This document shows positions 1 through 7,333 of a stretch of 37,356 nt of DNA, in pieces. A program made the translations under genes and the position numbers. This stretch comes from CAZRUM01 sp964603435. GTDB taxonomy: Bacteria > Patescibacteriota > Patescibacteriia > Magasanikbacterales > UBA922. The stretch covers positions 1 to 37,356 of the forward strand of contig CAZRUM010000006.1 of assembly GCA_964603435.1 (NCBI GenBank). The letters run 5' to 3'. The notes beneath the pieces were generated by a model, which did no database searches, was not told the DNA's origin, and was given only the letters and a program-made list of their open reading frames with translations. Position 1 is the stretch's first letter. Each line of letters begins with the position of its first letter.

Positions 1-128
1 TCTCTATTTATACATAAATATAGATAGGGAAGGTGCCGCGCTTGAGTCAAAGACTGTGGCGGCGAAGGAGCGAGGTAGATGACAAAGAACGACAGGTCAT
101 GACCAGCGACTTGAGCTGCGCACAGCAG

Positions 129-1112
129 CTAGGCGATGGCCATGAGTATGTGGGACGCGTGGATGAACACCACGTTGGGCGTCGTCCACACGTTGACCCC
201 GCTGTTGGTGGCGCCCGTGTAGATGAGGCTCAGATGAACCCCTCTGGACACAGTGACCCCGTGTTCGAGGCGAGCGGTAGAACGAGAAGTCGGGATACTG
301 GTGATGTTGGCCTGAACGATGCTTGAGAGGTGTGACTCACCGAGAAGTCGGCTCAGCTCGTCACCCTCGACGACAGCCACGTTGGGCGTCAACCGCGTGG
401 AAGACCCCCTGTGCATGGTATTGCTCTCGAAGGTCGCAGAGTTCATGATCGGGCTCTGATTGCCCATGAGGAACGCGGTGTCCATCAGAATTTTCCGCGT
501 TGTGACCTCAGAGTCTTTCACGATAGCCACGTTCTGCGGCCCGAACAAGAACTCTATCGCCACCTGGGGAACTTCCCACAGGAAAAGCGCCAGATTCTTC
601 ATTAGCGGCTCATGGATGAGCGCCTGGAGCATACCCTGCTCGAGAGAGGGCTGACGCAGTGGAGGCTCGACGAGCGCGACGTCCATCTCGAAGATGATGT
701 TAAGACCCAGGAACCTCGGCGTCTCGGTCGACGGTAATGCGCTTCCATCGAGAGAGGCCGTCTCGCTGCCGTTCAAGGGCGCTTTATCGGGGAAGCCCTC
801 CTTGGACTTCAGCACCTTGTCAAGTGGCGGTGAGCGCATGGGCATCAGGCTCTGATGCAGCGATGACTCCTCGAATCGGCGTCGCTGCATCATAGCGGTG
901 ACGGCCACGAAGGTGTCGTGGTCGTCCAGGTTGGCGACGTCGAGGGTCGAAAAGACGTCAGTGTTGTCGAGGAGGAGTGCCGGGTGTGAGGAAGAGATAT
1001 TCCCCGGTCCCGCGCGCTCGAACTGTCCGCCCGTCATAAGGGCAGACGCCGTCTTTGGCACAGCCACGAGCAGAAGGCTCGTGACAGCCAGGGTGAGGAT
1101 GCACTTACGCAT
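129..1112 (-). CDS. Secreted protein of unknown function (GC-richer cassette)
   Basis: I do not recognise this 327-residue protein. Residues 1-24 form a clear Sec signal peptide: M-R-K, a hydrophobic core and a T-A-S-A end. The mature part has three similar stretches, P-Q-N-V-A-I-V (192-198), T-P-N-V-A-V-V (242-248) and T-P-N-V-V-F-I (311-317), suggesting a repeated beta-strand unit; a solenoid or adhesin-like fold is only a guess. The ORF extends in frame to 1160, but I chose the ATG at 1112 because a near-perfect SD (AAAGGAGGTG, 1116-1125) precedes it and the signal peptide starts there. Base composition is clearly GC-richer than the housekeeping genes, which also lack SDs. It has its own promoter (1288-1316) and a leader of about 170 nt. 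No neighbour suggests its role. Confidence 0.6.
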   Translation of the reverse strand: MRKCILTLAVTSLLLVAVPKTASALMTGGQFERAGPGNISSSHPALLLDNTDVFSTLDVANLDDHDTFVAVTAMMQRRRFEESSLHQSLMPMRSPPLDKVLKSKEGFPDKAPLNGSETASLDGSALPSTETPRFLGLNIIFEMDVALVEPPLRQPSLEQGMLQALIHEPLMKNLALFLWEVPQVAIEFLFGPQNVAIVKDSEVTTRKILMDTAFLMGNQSPIMNSATFESNTMHRGSSTRLTPNVAVVEGDELSRLLGESHLSSIVQANITSIPTSRSTARLEHGVTVSRGVHLSLIYTGATNSGVNVWTTPNVVFIHASHILMAIA

Positions 1113-1115
1113 CCG

Positions 1116-1148
1116 CACCTCCTTTCCGACCCGAAGGTCATTGGAAAG
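1116..1148 (-). promoter_or_regulatory. SD with adjoining hairpin
   Basis: On the minus strand the SD AAAGGAGGTG (1116-1125) is preceded by a hairpin. CTTTCC (1143-1148) pairs with GGAAAG (1122-1127), and GACC (1136-1139) pairs with GGTC (1128-1131) around a TTCG tetraloop. The stem covers the 5' side of the SD, so it could modulate translation. The structure is read by eye; regulation is inference. Confidence 0.4.
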
Positions 1149-1287
1149 AACTTTCATCAAACCTCTAAGCCAATCTTAGAGATCACTCGAGTTCCAACTA
1201 GAACTCCTTAAAACGCCAGATACTCTCCTTTCCATGTCATTAGCGTCCAAGTGTGATATAAAAAAAGCTTAGAAGAAAGCCATATTC

Positions 1288-1316
1288 ACTTTATCAAAGA
1301 CAAATAAAAATGTCAA
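1288..1316 (-). promoter_or_regulatory. Sigma-70 promoter of the secreted-protein gene
   Basis: On the minus strand there is TTGACA (1311-1316), a 17-bp spacer and TAAAGT (1288-1293). Predicted start is near 1281, giving a leader of about 170 nt that contains a CTCTAAG/CTTAGAG hairpin. The same -10 (TAAAGT) and spacing recur upstream of the isochorismatase gene. Confidence 0.55.
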
Positions 1317-1332
1317 GATAAAAATCGCAGTA

Positions 1333-1354
1333 GAGACGCACCTTGGTGCGTCTC
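1333..1354. repeat. Short dispersed palindrome
   Basis: Perfect inverted repeat GAGACGCACC-tt-GGTGCGTCTC. A degenerate relative, AGACGAGCC..GCGTCT, lies at 21011-21030. Palindromes of this style are widespread intergenic repeats in many bacteria; function unknown. Confidence 0.6.
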
Positions 1355-1377
1355 AAGCCACAGCAAAGACAACAAAT

Positions 1378-1408
1378 AAAAAAATTCCATAAATTATGGA
1401 ATTTTTTT
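1378..1408 (-). terminator. Intrinsic terminator (bidirectional)
   Basis: ATTCCATAA/TTATGGAAT stem flanked by A and T runs on both sides. On the minus strand it ends the transcript of the 1527-2100 gene; its 3' region first passes a GTAGGTT/AACCTAC hairpin (1480-1496). Confidence 0.7.
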
Positions 1409-1526
1409 CATCTTCTAAATACATAAATATTCAAAAGACGGATTGCGCAGCTGTTGCTACGACTTGTACCCTCCCGCCTGTAGGTTATTAACCTACCAAA
1501 AGAACGTAACTCTTCCCTGGCGCTTG

Positions 1527-2100
1527 TCAGCGCAAGGATAACCTGTCTATCCAGAACGTGGCGCCGAACTTGAATCCGACGACACTCGGACCACCATGCA
1601 CATGGCCAGCAATCACTGAAGGCCCTATAGAAATGAAGTCCGTGATCTTCAACCCCAGCTTGATCCCGACCCCATACATATGTTTCACTTTCTTCCCGCC
1701 ATACCCAGGGGTCACGGTATAGAGCAGGGCTGGTACCGCCATGGATACCTTCCCATCATCGGTGAGACGTATCACTAGGCCAGGAGAAAAACGAATCCCG
1801 ACATGGGATGAACCATCGGGAATCTTAACCCCCAACTTCATCCCGAACGAGAGTCCACTCTTGAGCGTCACCGCCCAAACAGAATCGATCGTCGTGCCGG
1901 GAGTACCGGCACTCACCTCGGCATCCTCGAAAAGGATGGACAACGTTCGTCCCACATCGATTCCGACGATGAGCTGACGCTGAAAATCCTCCTCGGCCTT
2001 GACCTTCCCTGCAAGCAAGAGGGTCGACAAGGTGATAAGAATCACCAACACCACGTACCAAGCTCTGGTGTCAACGAGAACTGCAGCGCGATTAAACATG
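1527..2100 (-). CDS. Exported beta-barrel-like protein of unknown function
   Basis: A 190-residue protein, not assigned to a family. The N-terminus has a hydrophobic segment (about residues 16-32) ending in V-K-A, consistent with a signal peptide or anchor. The rest is built of alternating polar/hydrophobic strands rich in glycine (for example S-G-L-S-F-G-M-K-L-G-V), ends near an aromatic strand (A-T-F-W-I-D-R-L) and resembles small outer-membrane barrels. That would be odd in a CPR cell, which is expected to lack an outer membrane, so a secreted pore or unrelated beta protein must be considered. The ATG at 2100 is preceded by a run of seven Gs; a TTG at 2111 is the alternative. It is GC-richer than the core genes and has its own promoter and terminator. 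Confidence 0.5.
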
Positions 2101-2161
2101 GACCCCCCCAATTCATGGCCATCTACTTTGGATGACCTGCTATTGTCTGTAATCTATACAA

Positions 2162-2190
2162 AACTTACCACAAAACAACCAAACTGTCAA
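2162..2190 (-). promoter_or_regulatory. Putative promoter of the barrel-like gene
   Basis: On the minus strand there is TTGACA (2185-2190), a 17-bp spacer and a weak -10 TAAGTT (2162-2167), about 60 nt upstream of the ATG. A perfect -35 with a poor -10 leaves some doubt. Confidence 0.4.
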
Positions 2191-2232
2191 TAACTTGCTC
2201 AAACCTCCAAAAAGTATTAAAATAGACGCACT

Positions 2233-3207
2233 ATGATTATATTCCTCCACGGCTCTGACACCTTCAGAAGTCGCCGACAATTGAAAAAGATGGTAGATAA
2301 ATTTAAAGTGGACCGTGACCCAGAAGGTCTGAATACTGCTGTTTTGGATTGTACAAAAGAAGAATTACCAAAAGTAATGGAACAAATCCTCGCCATGCCG
2401 TTTCTAGCAGAAAAACGTATGGTAGTTTTGGAAAATTTACTCTCAGCTACAAAGAAAGGTGATTTACAAGAAGAAATTCTAAAACGTATAGAAGAAAAAA
2501 CCCTGCCCGAAGAAAATGTCTATGTATTTTGGGAGAGCGCTGGCAAACCAAAAACAAAAGTTGCCAAAGAATTATTAGCTAGACTTCTAAAAGAAAAATA
2601 TGCTCAAGAATTTGCTGCGTTGTCTGGTGCCCAACTATCAGCTTGGATTAGCACGGAGGTAAAAGAAAAAGGTGGTGTTATCAGCAATCATGCTCTGCAA
2701 TTTCTTGTAGGCAATACAGGTTCTGACATGTGGCTGATTAATTCTCTAGTTGAACAACTCTTAGCTTACAGAGATGGAAAAGAAATAATTAGCGAAGATG
2801 TAAATCTTTTTGTAGAAGAGCAAAGTGATGACAGTATTTTTAATTTGGTCGACGCGATTGTGGCACATCAACCAAAGATTGTTTACAAAATGATTCGTCA
2901 ACAATATAAAATTGGCAAAGACCCTCACTATGTTTTTACTATGCTTTTACGTCAATTTAGAATACTACTAGAACTGCGTGACATCTACGACAGAGAGGAT
3001 AATCCAAATAGCAATGCTCTAGCAAAAGAACTTGGTCTCCACCCTTTTGTAGTTAAAAAATCTTTACCCTTCGTAAAAAAATATAATCTAACCGAACTAA
3101 AAGACATTCATCGTCAGCTTCTTGATTTTGATATAAAATTAAAAACCGGATCAAATGACCCGGTCTTACTTCTTGATATTTTTGTTGGTGGTCTTTGTGT
3201 GGTCTAA
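2233..3207 (+). CDS. holA: DNA polymerase III subunit delta
   Basis: A 324-residue HolA homologue. Delta is the wrench subunit of the clamp loader: it binds and opens the sliding clamp (DnaN, encoded at 29750). The N-terminal start (M-I-I-F-L-H-G-S-D-T) and the M-P-F-L-A-E-K-R-M-V-V-L-E-N segment near residues 54-68 are typical of the family, as is the helical C-terminal half that packs into the clamp-loader ring (D-P-H-Y-V-F-T-M-L-L-R-Q-F-R). Length fits. There is no SD before the ATG, as for most core genes here. The stop codon directly abuts the convergent gene at 3208, with no intergenic space and no visible terminator between them. Confidence 0.9.
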   Translation: MIIFLHGSDTFRSRRQLKKMVDKFKVDRDPEGLNTAVLDCTKEELPKVMEQILAMPFLAEKRMVVLENLLSATKKGDLQEEILKRIEEKTLPEENVYVFWESAGKPKTKVAKELLARLLKEKYAQEFAALSGAQLSAWISTEVKEKGGVISNHALQFLVGNTGSDMWLINSLVEQLLAYRDGKEIISEDVNLFVEEQSDDSIFNLVDAIVAHQPKIVYKMIRQQYKIGKDPHYVFTMLLRQFRILLELRDIYDREDNPNSNALAKELGLHPFVVKKSLPFVKKYNLTELKDIHRQLLDFDIKLKTGSNDPVLLLDIFVGGLCVV

Positions 3208-3702
3208 CTAAATTCTACTTGTTCCACTAGTCTGGCTTTCGTCAGGCTCTTTTTTTATTTTAGACTCTAAACCTAACACCAAACTTTCACAAGCAGAGGC
3301 CAAATTAACTTCTCTATTATCTAGATTACTCTTAATCCAAATACTCAACTCTGTTTTAACAGGATAAAGTTTATCTTCCAGTTCATCCTCTCCCAAACCT
3401 TCAAACCTCTTTAACATTTCGATTATTTTTCCAACAGCATCATCAACACTAGAAATAAAATCATTAACAAAAGAATACTGATCTCTTAGCTCATCTAGAT
3501 TAAGCCCACCAAAAGAATCCTCTATTTTGTGAGAATGAGGACTTCCTGCTGCATATCTATCAGAAAATTTTATACAAACCAACTCTTGACCTTCAAAAAG
3601 CTGATTTTCTAATTCCCCAACAAAAACATTTGGAACATGATCACCACAAATAATTTTTTTAAAACGAAATTCTACTTCCTCTTGTGTTAATTTTTCATCC
3701 AT
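3208..3702 (-). CDS. Hypothetical cytoplasmic protein
   Basis: A 164-residue acidic protein that I do not recognise. There is no signal peptide or membrane segment. The first half contains V-C-I-K-F-S-D-R-Y-A-A-G-S-P-H-S-H-K, and the second half is predicted helical (D-E-L-R-D-Q-Y-S-F-V-N-D-F-I). Composition matches the AT-rich core genes, and the start has no SD. It lies just downstream of the rpsT terminator and is convergent with and abutting holA. Absence of stops over 165 codons and native codon usage support it as a real gene. Confidence 0.6.
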   Translation of the reverse strand: MDEKLTQEEVEFRFKKIICGDHVPNVFVGELENQLFEGQELVCIKFSDRYAAGSPHSHKIEDSFGGLNLDELRDQYSFVNDFISSVDDAVGKIIEMLKRFEGLGEDELEDKLYPVKTELSIWIKSNLDNREVNLASACESLVLGLESKIKKEPDESQTSGTSRI

Positions 3703-3716
3703 ATATTTTTCAAATT

Positions 3717-3745
3717 AAAAACTCAGGTATTTAACCTGAGTTTAT
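3717..3745 (-). terminator. Terminator of rpsT
   Basis: AAACTCAGGT/ACCTGAGTTT stem with a five-base loop, followed on the minus strand by a T run, 14 nt after the rpsT stop. Confidence 0.8.
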
Positions 3746-3758
3746 TGTACTTTATATG

Positions 3759-4013
3759 TTATTTTTTAGCAACTTTCTTTACCAAACGACTTAGTTTTCT
3801 GGCAGCAGTGTTTTTTTTGATAACACCTTTTTTAGCTGCTTTGTCCAAAGTCTGTTGAGCTAGACGAAGTTCTTCTTTTGCATCCTTACCAGACTCAATT
3901 ACCTTATTAGCTACTTTCACAGCTTTTTTGTAAGTATCTTTTATTTTCGTATTTAGCTCTGTTCTTTTCTTAGTTTGACGCAAAGCTTTCTTTGCACTAC
4001 TAGTATTTGGCAT
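3759..4013 (-). CDS. rpsT: 30S ribosomal protein S20
   Basis: An 84-residue, strongly basic, all-helical protein matching bacterial S20 over its whole length (N-T-S-S-A-K-K-A-L-R-Q near the N-terminus; N-T-A-A-R-K-L-S-R-L near the C-terminus). S20 binds 16S rRNA early in small-subunit assembly. The start ATG has no SD. The gene is monocistronic, with a consensus promoter inside the 3' end of rmuC and a terminator just downstream. The 124-nt leader can fold: TTTCC/GGAAA encloses ACCT/AGGT between about 4097 and 4134. In other bacteria S20 regulates its own translation; whether this leader does is untested. Confidence 0.93.
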   Translation of the reverse strand: MPNTSSAKKALRQTKKRTELNTKIKDTYKKAVKVANKVIESGKDAKEELRLAQQTLDKAAKKGVIKKNTAARKLSRLVKKVAKK

Positions 4014-4026
4014 ATTTTTTCACTGT

Positions 4027-4062
4027 AATCCCGAGTGAGCCCGTAGAGGCGACGAGGGATCC
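4027..4062. repeat. Dispersed intergenic repeat in the rpsT leader
   Basis: Sequence of the form cccgagtgagcc..gacgaggga-tccctt. Related fragments are at 25124-25153 and 30879-30903. This family of short repeats is common between genes in CPR genomes. Confidence 0.5.
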
Positions 4063-4143
4063 CTTTTCAAGGATTTAAAATTAAATATTCGAGAGCATTT
4101 TTTCCAAAATTACCTTCGTGTAGGTGCTTAGGAAAGTGCCAGC

Positions 4144-4172
4144 ATTATATATTATCTACTCATCTTTGTCAA
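4144..4172 (-). promoter_or_regulatory. Consensus promoter of rpsT
   Basis: On the minus strand there is TTGACA (4167-4172), a 17-bp spacer and TATAAT (4144-4149). It overlaps the last codons of rmuC, so rpsT has an independent promoter despite following rmuC in the same direction. Confidence 0.8.
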
Positions 4173-5247
4173 GTCTGGGCTTATCAAGAAGTTCCGGCTC
4201 TATTACCTTCTCTCCATCAGTAATCCTCACCACATCCTTATCAATTTTACCAAGTTCCTTATAAGCAGTATTATAATGATTTACAGTCGTACTCATACTA
4301 CCCCCAAGTTTCTTCATATAGTCTTCATATGCCAAAATGTGTTTCCCTAACATTTCCACATTTTTACGAATTTCCTTAGCCCCTTCTTCGATTTTAAAAG
4401 CACGCAAACCTTGCAATACTGTTTGCAAATATGCCGCAAAAGTAGTCGGAGACACTATCACAACTTTGCGTTCATTAAAAGCATAATCAATCAAATTGCG
4501 AGTATTCACTTTTACTGCCCCAACTTCGTTGACAAGTAAATCATAATAAATGGCTTCACTAGGAATAAACATAAAAGCAAATTCCAAAGTTCCATCTTTT
4601 GGTTTTATATATTTTGCAGTTTCATCAATTCTTTTTTTCAAATCATTTTTAAATTCTATTTCCAATTTTTCTCTTTGTTTATCATCTATCACATCTATCA
4701 AACGCTGATAATTTTCCAAAGAAAACTTTGCATCTACAGGTATAGTTCCGTCTTTGGTAATAATAAGAGCATCCACTGTATCGCCATCTGGAAATTGATG
4801 CTGGAGTTCAAAACTACCTGGAGGCATCATGTTTTCCAAAACCATTTTAAGACCAGCTTCCCCTAGATTGCCACGTTGTTTTTGTGATTTCAAAACTTTT
4901 TCCAAATTTGAAAGTTGCTCAGAAAATCCAATCACTTGCTGATTTGTTTTATCAAGACTTGTTAATTTTTCTGTAATATCTGTAATAATTTTACTACTCT
5001 GTGCAAATTGAGTCTGGATCGTTTTGTTGATATTAGTTTGATTTTCCCCCATTGCCTTGTGAGTATCAGACATTTTCTGATCCATAGTTTTGTTCAGATC
5101 CTGCATTTGTTGCTGGAGCATCATAAACATATTATCCTCGCCCTCTTTTGGTTTACCTTGTTCTTTAAGTTTCTTGTACATCAAAAATAAACCTACGAGA
5201 GTAAGAATAAGTAAAATGGTTAGTATTACCAGCAAAAATGTTTCCAT
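4156..5247 (-). CDS. rmuC: DNA recombination protein RmuC
   Basis: A 363-residue RmuC-family protein. RmuC limits recombination at inverted repeats and contains a nuclease-like fold; its exact biochemistry is unsettled. Residues 4-24 form an N-terminal membrane anchor, followed by a long coiled coil (about 30-130) and the conserved RmuC core (about 125-330). The core includes R-G-N-L-G-E-A-G-L, P-V-D-A-K-F-S-L-E-N-Y, F-M-F-I-P-S-E-A-I-Y-Y and V-I-V-S-P-T-T-F-A-A-Y-L. Length is normal. There is no SD. A weak stem-loop at 5293-5323 lies upstream and separates it from the isochorismatase gene in the same direction. Confidence 0.9.
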   Translation of the reverse strand: METFLLVILTILLILTLVGLFLMYKKLKEQGKPKEGEDNMFMMLQQQMQDLNKTMDQKMSDTHKAMGENQTNINKTIQTQFAQSSKIITDITEKLTSLDKTNQQVIGFSEQLSNLEKVLKSQKQRGNLGEAGLKMVLENMMPPGSFELQHQFPDGDTVDALIITKDGTIPVDAKFSLENYQRLIDVIDDKQREKLEIEFKNDLKKRIDETAKYIKPKDGTLEFAFMFIPSEAIYYDLLVNEVGAVKVNTRNLIDYAFNERKVVIVSPTTFAAYLQTVLQGLRAFKIEEGAKEIRKNVEMLGKHILAYEDYMKKLGGSMSTTVNHYNTAYKELGKIDKDVVRITDGEKVIEPELLDKPRLDKDE

Positions 5248-5292
5248 AGCTTTTTATCATTATGTGGACGTATTATAGCAGGTCTTTCTAAA

Positions 5293-5323
5293 ACAAAAAA
5301 GACCCTAATTTAAGGTTCTTTTT
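5293..5323. terminator. Putative terminator between the hydrolase gene and rmuC
   Basis: AAGAACCT/AGGGTCTT stem with one mismatch, flanked by A6 and T6 runs on both strands. On the minus strand it would stop the isochorismatase transcript after a GC-rich 3' region of about 110 nt. Confidence 0.5.
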
Positions 5324-5433
5324 TGTTCTCACTCTGCAGAGAGTTGAGTGCCGAGTTTACGTGACGGCTGCACGGAATGGCCAGTCCATTGTCGCCTGCC
5401 CCCTTTCCTTCATGACTAGAGGAAAAAGTCTGT

Positions 5434-6069
5434 TCAGCGTAGCTTAATGTTCTCGATGAATTCGTCAGTCGTCATGATCTGAGAGAAAACATAGCCCATG
5501 CGACCAATGGCCGACTGGTGCGCCTGCTCAGCAGTCTCGTTGCCCATGGCCTGGGAAGCACAGGCATCCGAGAGCACGATGGTGTTGAATCCACGCTGAT
5601 GAGCACTTCGCACTGTACTCTCGATGCAAATGGGTGTAGTAAGCCCTGCAATCACGAGAGTTGGGCGCTGCAGCCGACACAAAATCCGATCGAGTTTGGT
5701 ACCAGAAAAAGCATTGAATTCCGTTTTCTTTAGAACGATATCAGATTTATTGAAATCGAACTCACAGTCATGGAAAGCGCTCCATGGCGAATGCTCCGCC
5801 ATAATATCCCCTATTTGAGGGATAAAATGACTTACATTGCCAACTTCATGAGAGTGATCATAGAAATGACGAGTAGTTATAACCACCCCCTTAAAATGTT
5901 TCCATTGGATATTCCAAGCACGAGCTGCCTTACCCATGTTGGCAAGAGCTGCCTCTACTCCCGGCACCTGGACCGGCGCCCCATCGACACCGAAAGCTTT
6001 TTGCGGGTCAATAATAAGCATGACCCCATCCATTCTCCGCCAGAGCTGGTAATTGGGTTTGTTAGCCAT
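5434..6069 (-). CDS. Isochorismatase-family cysteine hydrolase (GC-richer cassette)
   Basis: A 211-residue protein of the isochorismatase/nicotinamidase superfamily. The expected triad is visible: Asp21 (M-L-I-I-D-P-Q-K-A-F), Lys115 (L-K-K-T-E-F-N-A-F) and Cys148 (T-T-P-I-C-I-E-S-T-V). The cis-peptide-type G-L-T-T-P-I-C loop is intact. Members hydrolyse amides or vinyl ethers (nicotinamide, isochorismate, N-carbamoyl compounds); the substrate cannot be read from sequence. The ATG at 6069 has GGAG six bases upstream; a GTG at 6081 is the alternative. Composition is GC-richer than rmuC. It is divergent from a TrmB-like regulator gene (6286), with a palindrome over its predicted transcription start. 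This suggests substrate-responsive control, which is inference. Confidence 0.85.
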   Translation of the reverse strand: MANKPNYQLWRRMDGVMLIIDPQKAFGVDGAPVQVPGVEAALANMGKAARAWNIQWKHFKGVVITTRHFYDHSHEVGNVSHFIPQIGDIMAEHSPWSAFHDCEFDFNKSDIVLKKTEFNAFSGTKLDRILCRLQRPTLVIAGLTTPICIESTVRSAHQRGFNTIVLSDACASQAMGNETAEQAHQSAIGRMGYVFSQIMTTDEFIENIKLR

Positions 6070-6120
6070 CTTCTTCTCCACCGGTATTATGACCCTCCGG
6101 CCGGGTAGTGAAAAGAGCTG

Positions 6121-6135
6121 TTGTCAATTTGACAA
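6121..6135. promoter_or_regulatory. Candidate operator at the hydrolase start site
   Basis: Perfect palindrome TTGTCAA-T-TTGACAA. It begins four bases downstream of the predicted -10 (6139-6144) of the minus-strand hydrolase gene and covers the likely +1. A repressor bound here would block initiation. Confidence 0.5.
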
Positions 6136-6138
6136 TCA

Positions 6139-6167
6139 ACTTTATCATAAATATATATACAAGTCAA
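6139..6167 (-). promoter_or_regulatory. Promoter of the isochorismatase-family gene
   Basis: On the minus strand there is TTGACT (6162-6167), a 17-bp spacer and TAAAGT (6139-6144), giving a leader of about 63 nt. Confidence 0.6.
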
Positions 6168-6173
6168 GTACTT

Positions 6174-6193
6174 TTTAGCTAGAATAAGCTATA
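6174..6193. promoter_or_regulatory. TrmB-module palindrome A
   Basis: TTTAGCTAG-AA-TAAGCTATA fits the proposed consensus TTTAGCTTA-N2-TAAGCTAAA at 15 of 18 half-site positions. It lies in the hydrolase/TrmB divergent region, just upstream of the hydrolase -35. Confidence 0.35.
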
Positions 6194-6230
6194 TTTTAGT
6201 CATATATAGTATGATTTTTTTATTAAAATA

Positions 6231-6259
6231 TTGACAATTTTTGCTGTACTTAGTATAAT
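6231..6259 (+). promoter_or_regulatory. Full-consensus promoter of the first TrmB gene
   Basis: TTGACA (6231-6236), 17-bp spacer, TATAAT (6254-6259). Predicted start is near 6266, only 20 nt before the ATG. Confidence 0.8.
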
Positions 6260-6266
6260 ATATTTA

Positions 6267-6281
6267 TCCTAAATATTAGGA
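6267..6281. promoter_or_regulatory. Candidate autoregulatory operator of the first TrmB gene
   Basis: Perfect palindrome TCCTAA-ATA-TTAGGA occupying the short leader between +1 and the ATG. Its position suits self-repression. Confidence 0.45.
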
Positions 6282-6285
6282 CAAT

Positions 6286-7011
6286 ATGTTAGAACAAAAG
6301 TTAATAAAATTAGGATTTAGTAAAAATGAAGTCAAAGTATATTTGGCTTTATTTGAATTGGGCAAAGCTAAAGCTGGAAAAATAATTGAAAGAACTGATC
6401 TTCATCGTAACCCAGTTTACCTTGCATTGGAAAGCTTGGAGATACGTAAACTGATTAGCAAAACAACTAAAAAAGGCGTGGCAGAATTTACTGTTAACAA
6501 TCCAGAACATTTACTAGAAGAAATCGAACAAAAGAAAAAAATAACAACAGAGATTGTAGATGAACTAAAATCTAAACATGAAGACACTCCGCGTGAAATT
6601 GTTATTTATGAAGATTTAGAAGGTATAAAAAGAGCCACTCGACAAAACCTAGAATCTACTAAGGGTGAAATTGTTTATGTGTTGGGAGCATCAAAGCACA
6701 GCCAGGTCCCGGATCTATCTATGGACTGGCGAAAGTACCATGAAAAAAGAATTAAAAAAGGAATAAAATTCAAAGCAATGTATGGCACGTCTACAGAAGA
6801 AAGCAATATCTTTGATAAAAACCAACTACCTCTAACAGATGTAAAATATTTACCTTTACACATAGACCCGCCCTTTTGGTTTAATATTTGCGGGGATACA
6901 AGTTCTATTGTTTTTGTCGACAAAAACCCAATTGCTATAAATATAAAAAGTAAGAGGATAGCTGACAATCTAATAAAATATTTTGATTATCTCTGGAGTA
7001 ATGAAAAATAA
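6286..7011 (+). CDS. TrmB-family transcriptional regulator 1
   Basis: A 241-residue protein. The N-terminal winged helix (about residues 1-70) has the TrmB pattern L-G-F-S-K-N-E-V-K-V-Y-L-A-L-F-E-L-G-K, followed by a recognition-helix region (R-N-P-V-Y-L-A-L-E-S-L). A charged coiled linker covers about 74-98. The C-terminal effector-like domain includes I-V-I-Y-E-D-L-E-G-I-K and W-R-K-Y-H-E-K-R-I-K-K-G-I-K-F-K. In known members this part binds sugars or other small ligands, but divergent bacterial forms often have unknown effectors. The ATG has only AGGA nearby. The promoter is full consensus, and a palindrome lies at the start site. Divergent pairing with the hydrolase gene suggests that it controls that gene and itself. 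Confidence 0.8.
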   Translation: MLEQKLIKLGFSKNEVKVYLALFELGKAKAGKIIERTDLHRNPVYLALESLEIRKLISKTTKKGVAEFTVNNPEHLLEEIEQKKKITTEIVDELKSKHEDTPREIVIYEDLEGIKRATRQNLESTKGEIVYVLGASKHSQVPDLSMDWRKYHEKRIKKGIKFKAMYGTSTEESNIFDKNQLPLTDVKYLPLHIDPPFWFNICGDTSSIVFVDKNPIAINIKSKRIADNLIKYFDYLWSNEK

Positions 7012-7040
7012 TTGACAAAATACAAGAAAAAGTCTAAGAT
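7012..7040 (+). promoter_or_regulatory. Promoter of the tRNA-Arg gene
   Basis: TTGACA (7012-7017), 17-bp spacer, TAAGAT (7035-7040), with the mature tRNA 5' end 14 nt further on. Confidence 0.65.
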
Positions 7041-7053
7041 GTATTCATTATAA

Positions 7054-7128
7054 GCCCCTGTAGTTCAATGGATAGAACAAGACACTCCTAACGTCTAGAT
7101 CTAGGTTCGATTCCTAGCGGGGGCACCA
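7054..7128 (+). tRNA. tRNA-Arg (anticodon CCT)
   Basis: Cloverleaf readable by eye: acceptor GCCCCTG/CGGGGGC (7054-7060 with 7118-7124), D arm GTTC/GAAC, anticodon loop CTCCTAA with anticodon CCT, T arm CTAGG-TTCGATT-CCTAG, discriminator A and an encoded CCA. It reads AGG codons. The anticodon stem closes with an A-C mismatch next to the loop. Confidence 0.88.
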
Positions 7129-7232
7129 AACAAGAGAAAGGTTCTCCATCCAAAACGGCCCAGCCTTGCCTATACGCCTTGGGCTGTAGGCTGGGATTCC
7201 TGGTGGGGTCACAAAGCAAACACAGACAGAGA

Positions 7233-7303
7233 GGGCCTATGGTCTAGTGGTACGACACGGCATTCGCATTGCCGAAACCCGAGTCCAATTCTCGGTAGGT
7301 CCA
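7233..7303 (+). tRNA. tRNA-Ala (anticodon CGC)
   Basis: Acceptor GGGCCTA/TAGGTCC, anticodon arm CGGCA-TTCGCAT-TGCCG giving anticodon CGC, and T arm CCGAG-TCCAATT-CTCGG. The T loop is TCCAATT instead of the usual TTCRANT, with C at the position of the conserved T55. One D-stem pair is mismatched. CCA is not encoded, unlike the Arg tRNA just upstream. Between the two lies a non-tRNA spacer with a CCCAGCC/GGCTGGG stem. Confidence 0.75.
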
Positions 7304-7306
7304 CAA

Positions 7307-7328
7307 AAGTATACAATATCCTATACAA
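7307..7328. repeat. Weak copy of the origin-region palindrome
   Basis: AAGTATAC-AATATC-CTATACAA: the right half is perfect against TTGTATAG-N6-CTATACAA, the left half matches 5 of 8. It starts three bases after the tRNA-Ala end. Three better copies lie at 26.5-26.9 kb. Confidence 0.35.
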
Positions 7329-7333
7329 ATATT

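Noticed and set aside
33..326. 97-codon plus-strand frame, and others at 411-654 and 898-1179
   Set aside because: They lie antisense to the secreted-protein gene, which has a signal peptide and perfect SD; they are GC-driven open frames without their own signals.
7141..7212. Possible decayed tRNA between the two tRNA genes
   Set aside because: The tail GGATTCCTGGTGGGGTCAC vaguely resembles a T arm and acceptor, but no 5' acceptor half or anticodon arm can be paired; the CCCAGCC/GGCTGGG stem is better seen as spacer structure.
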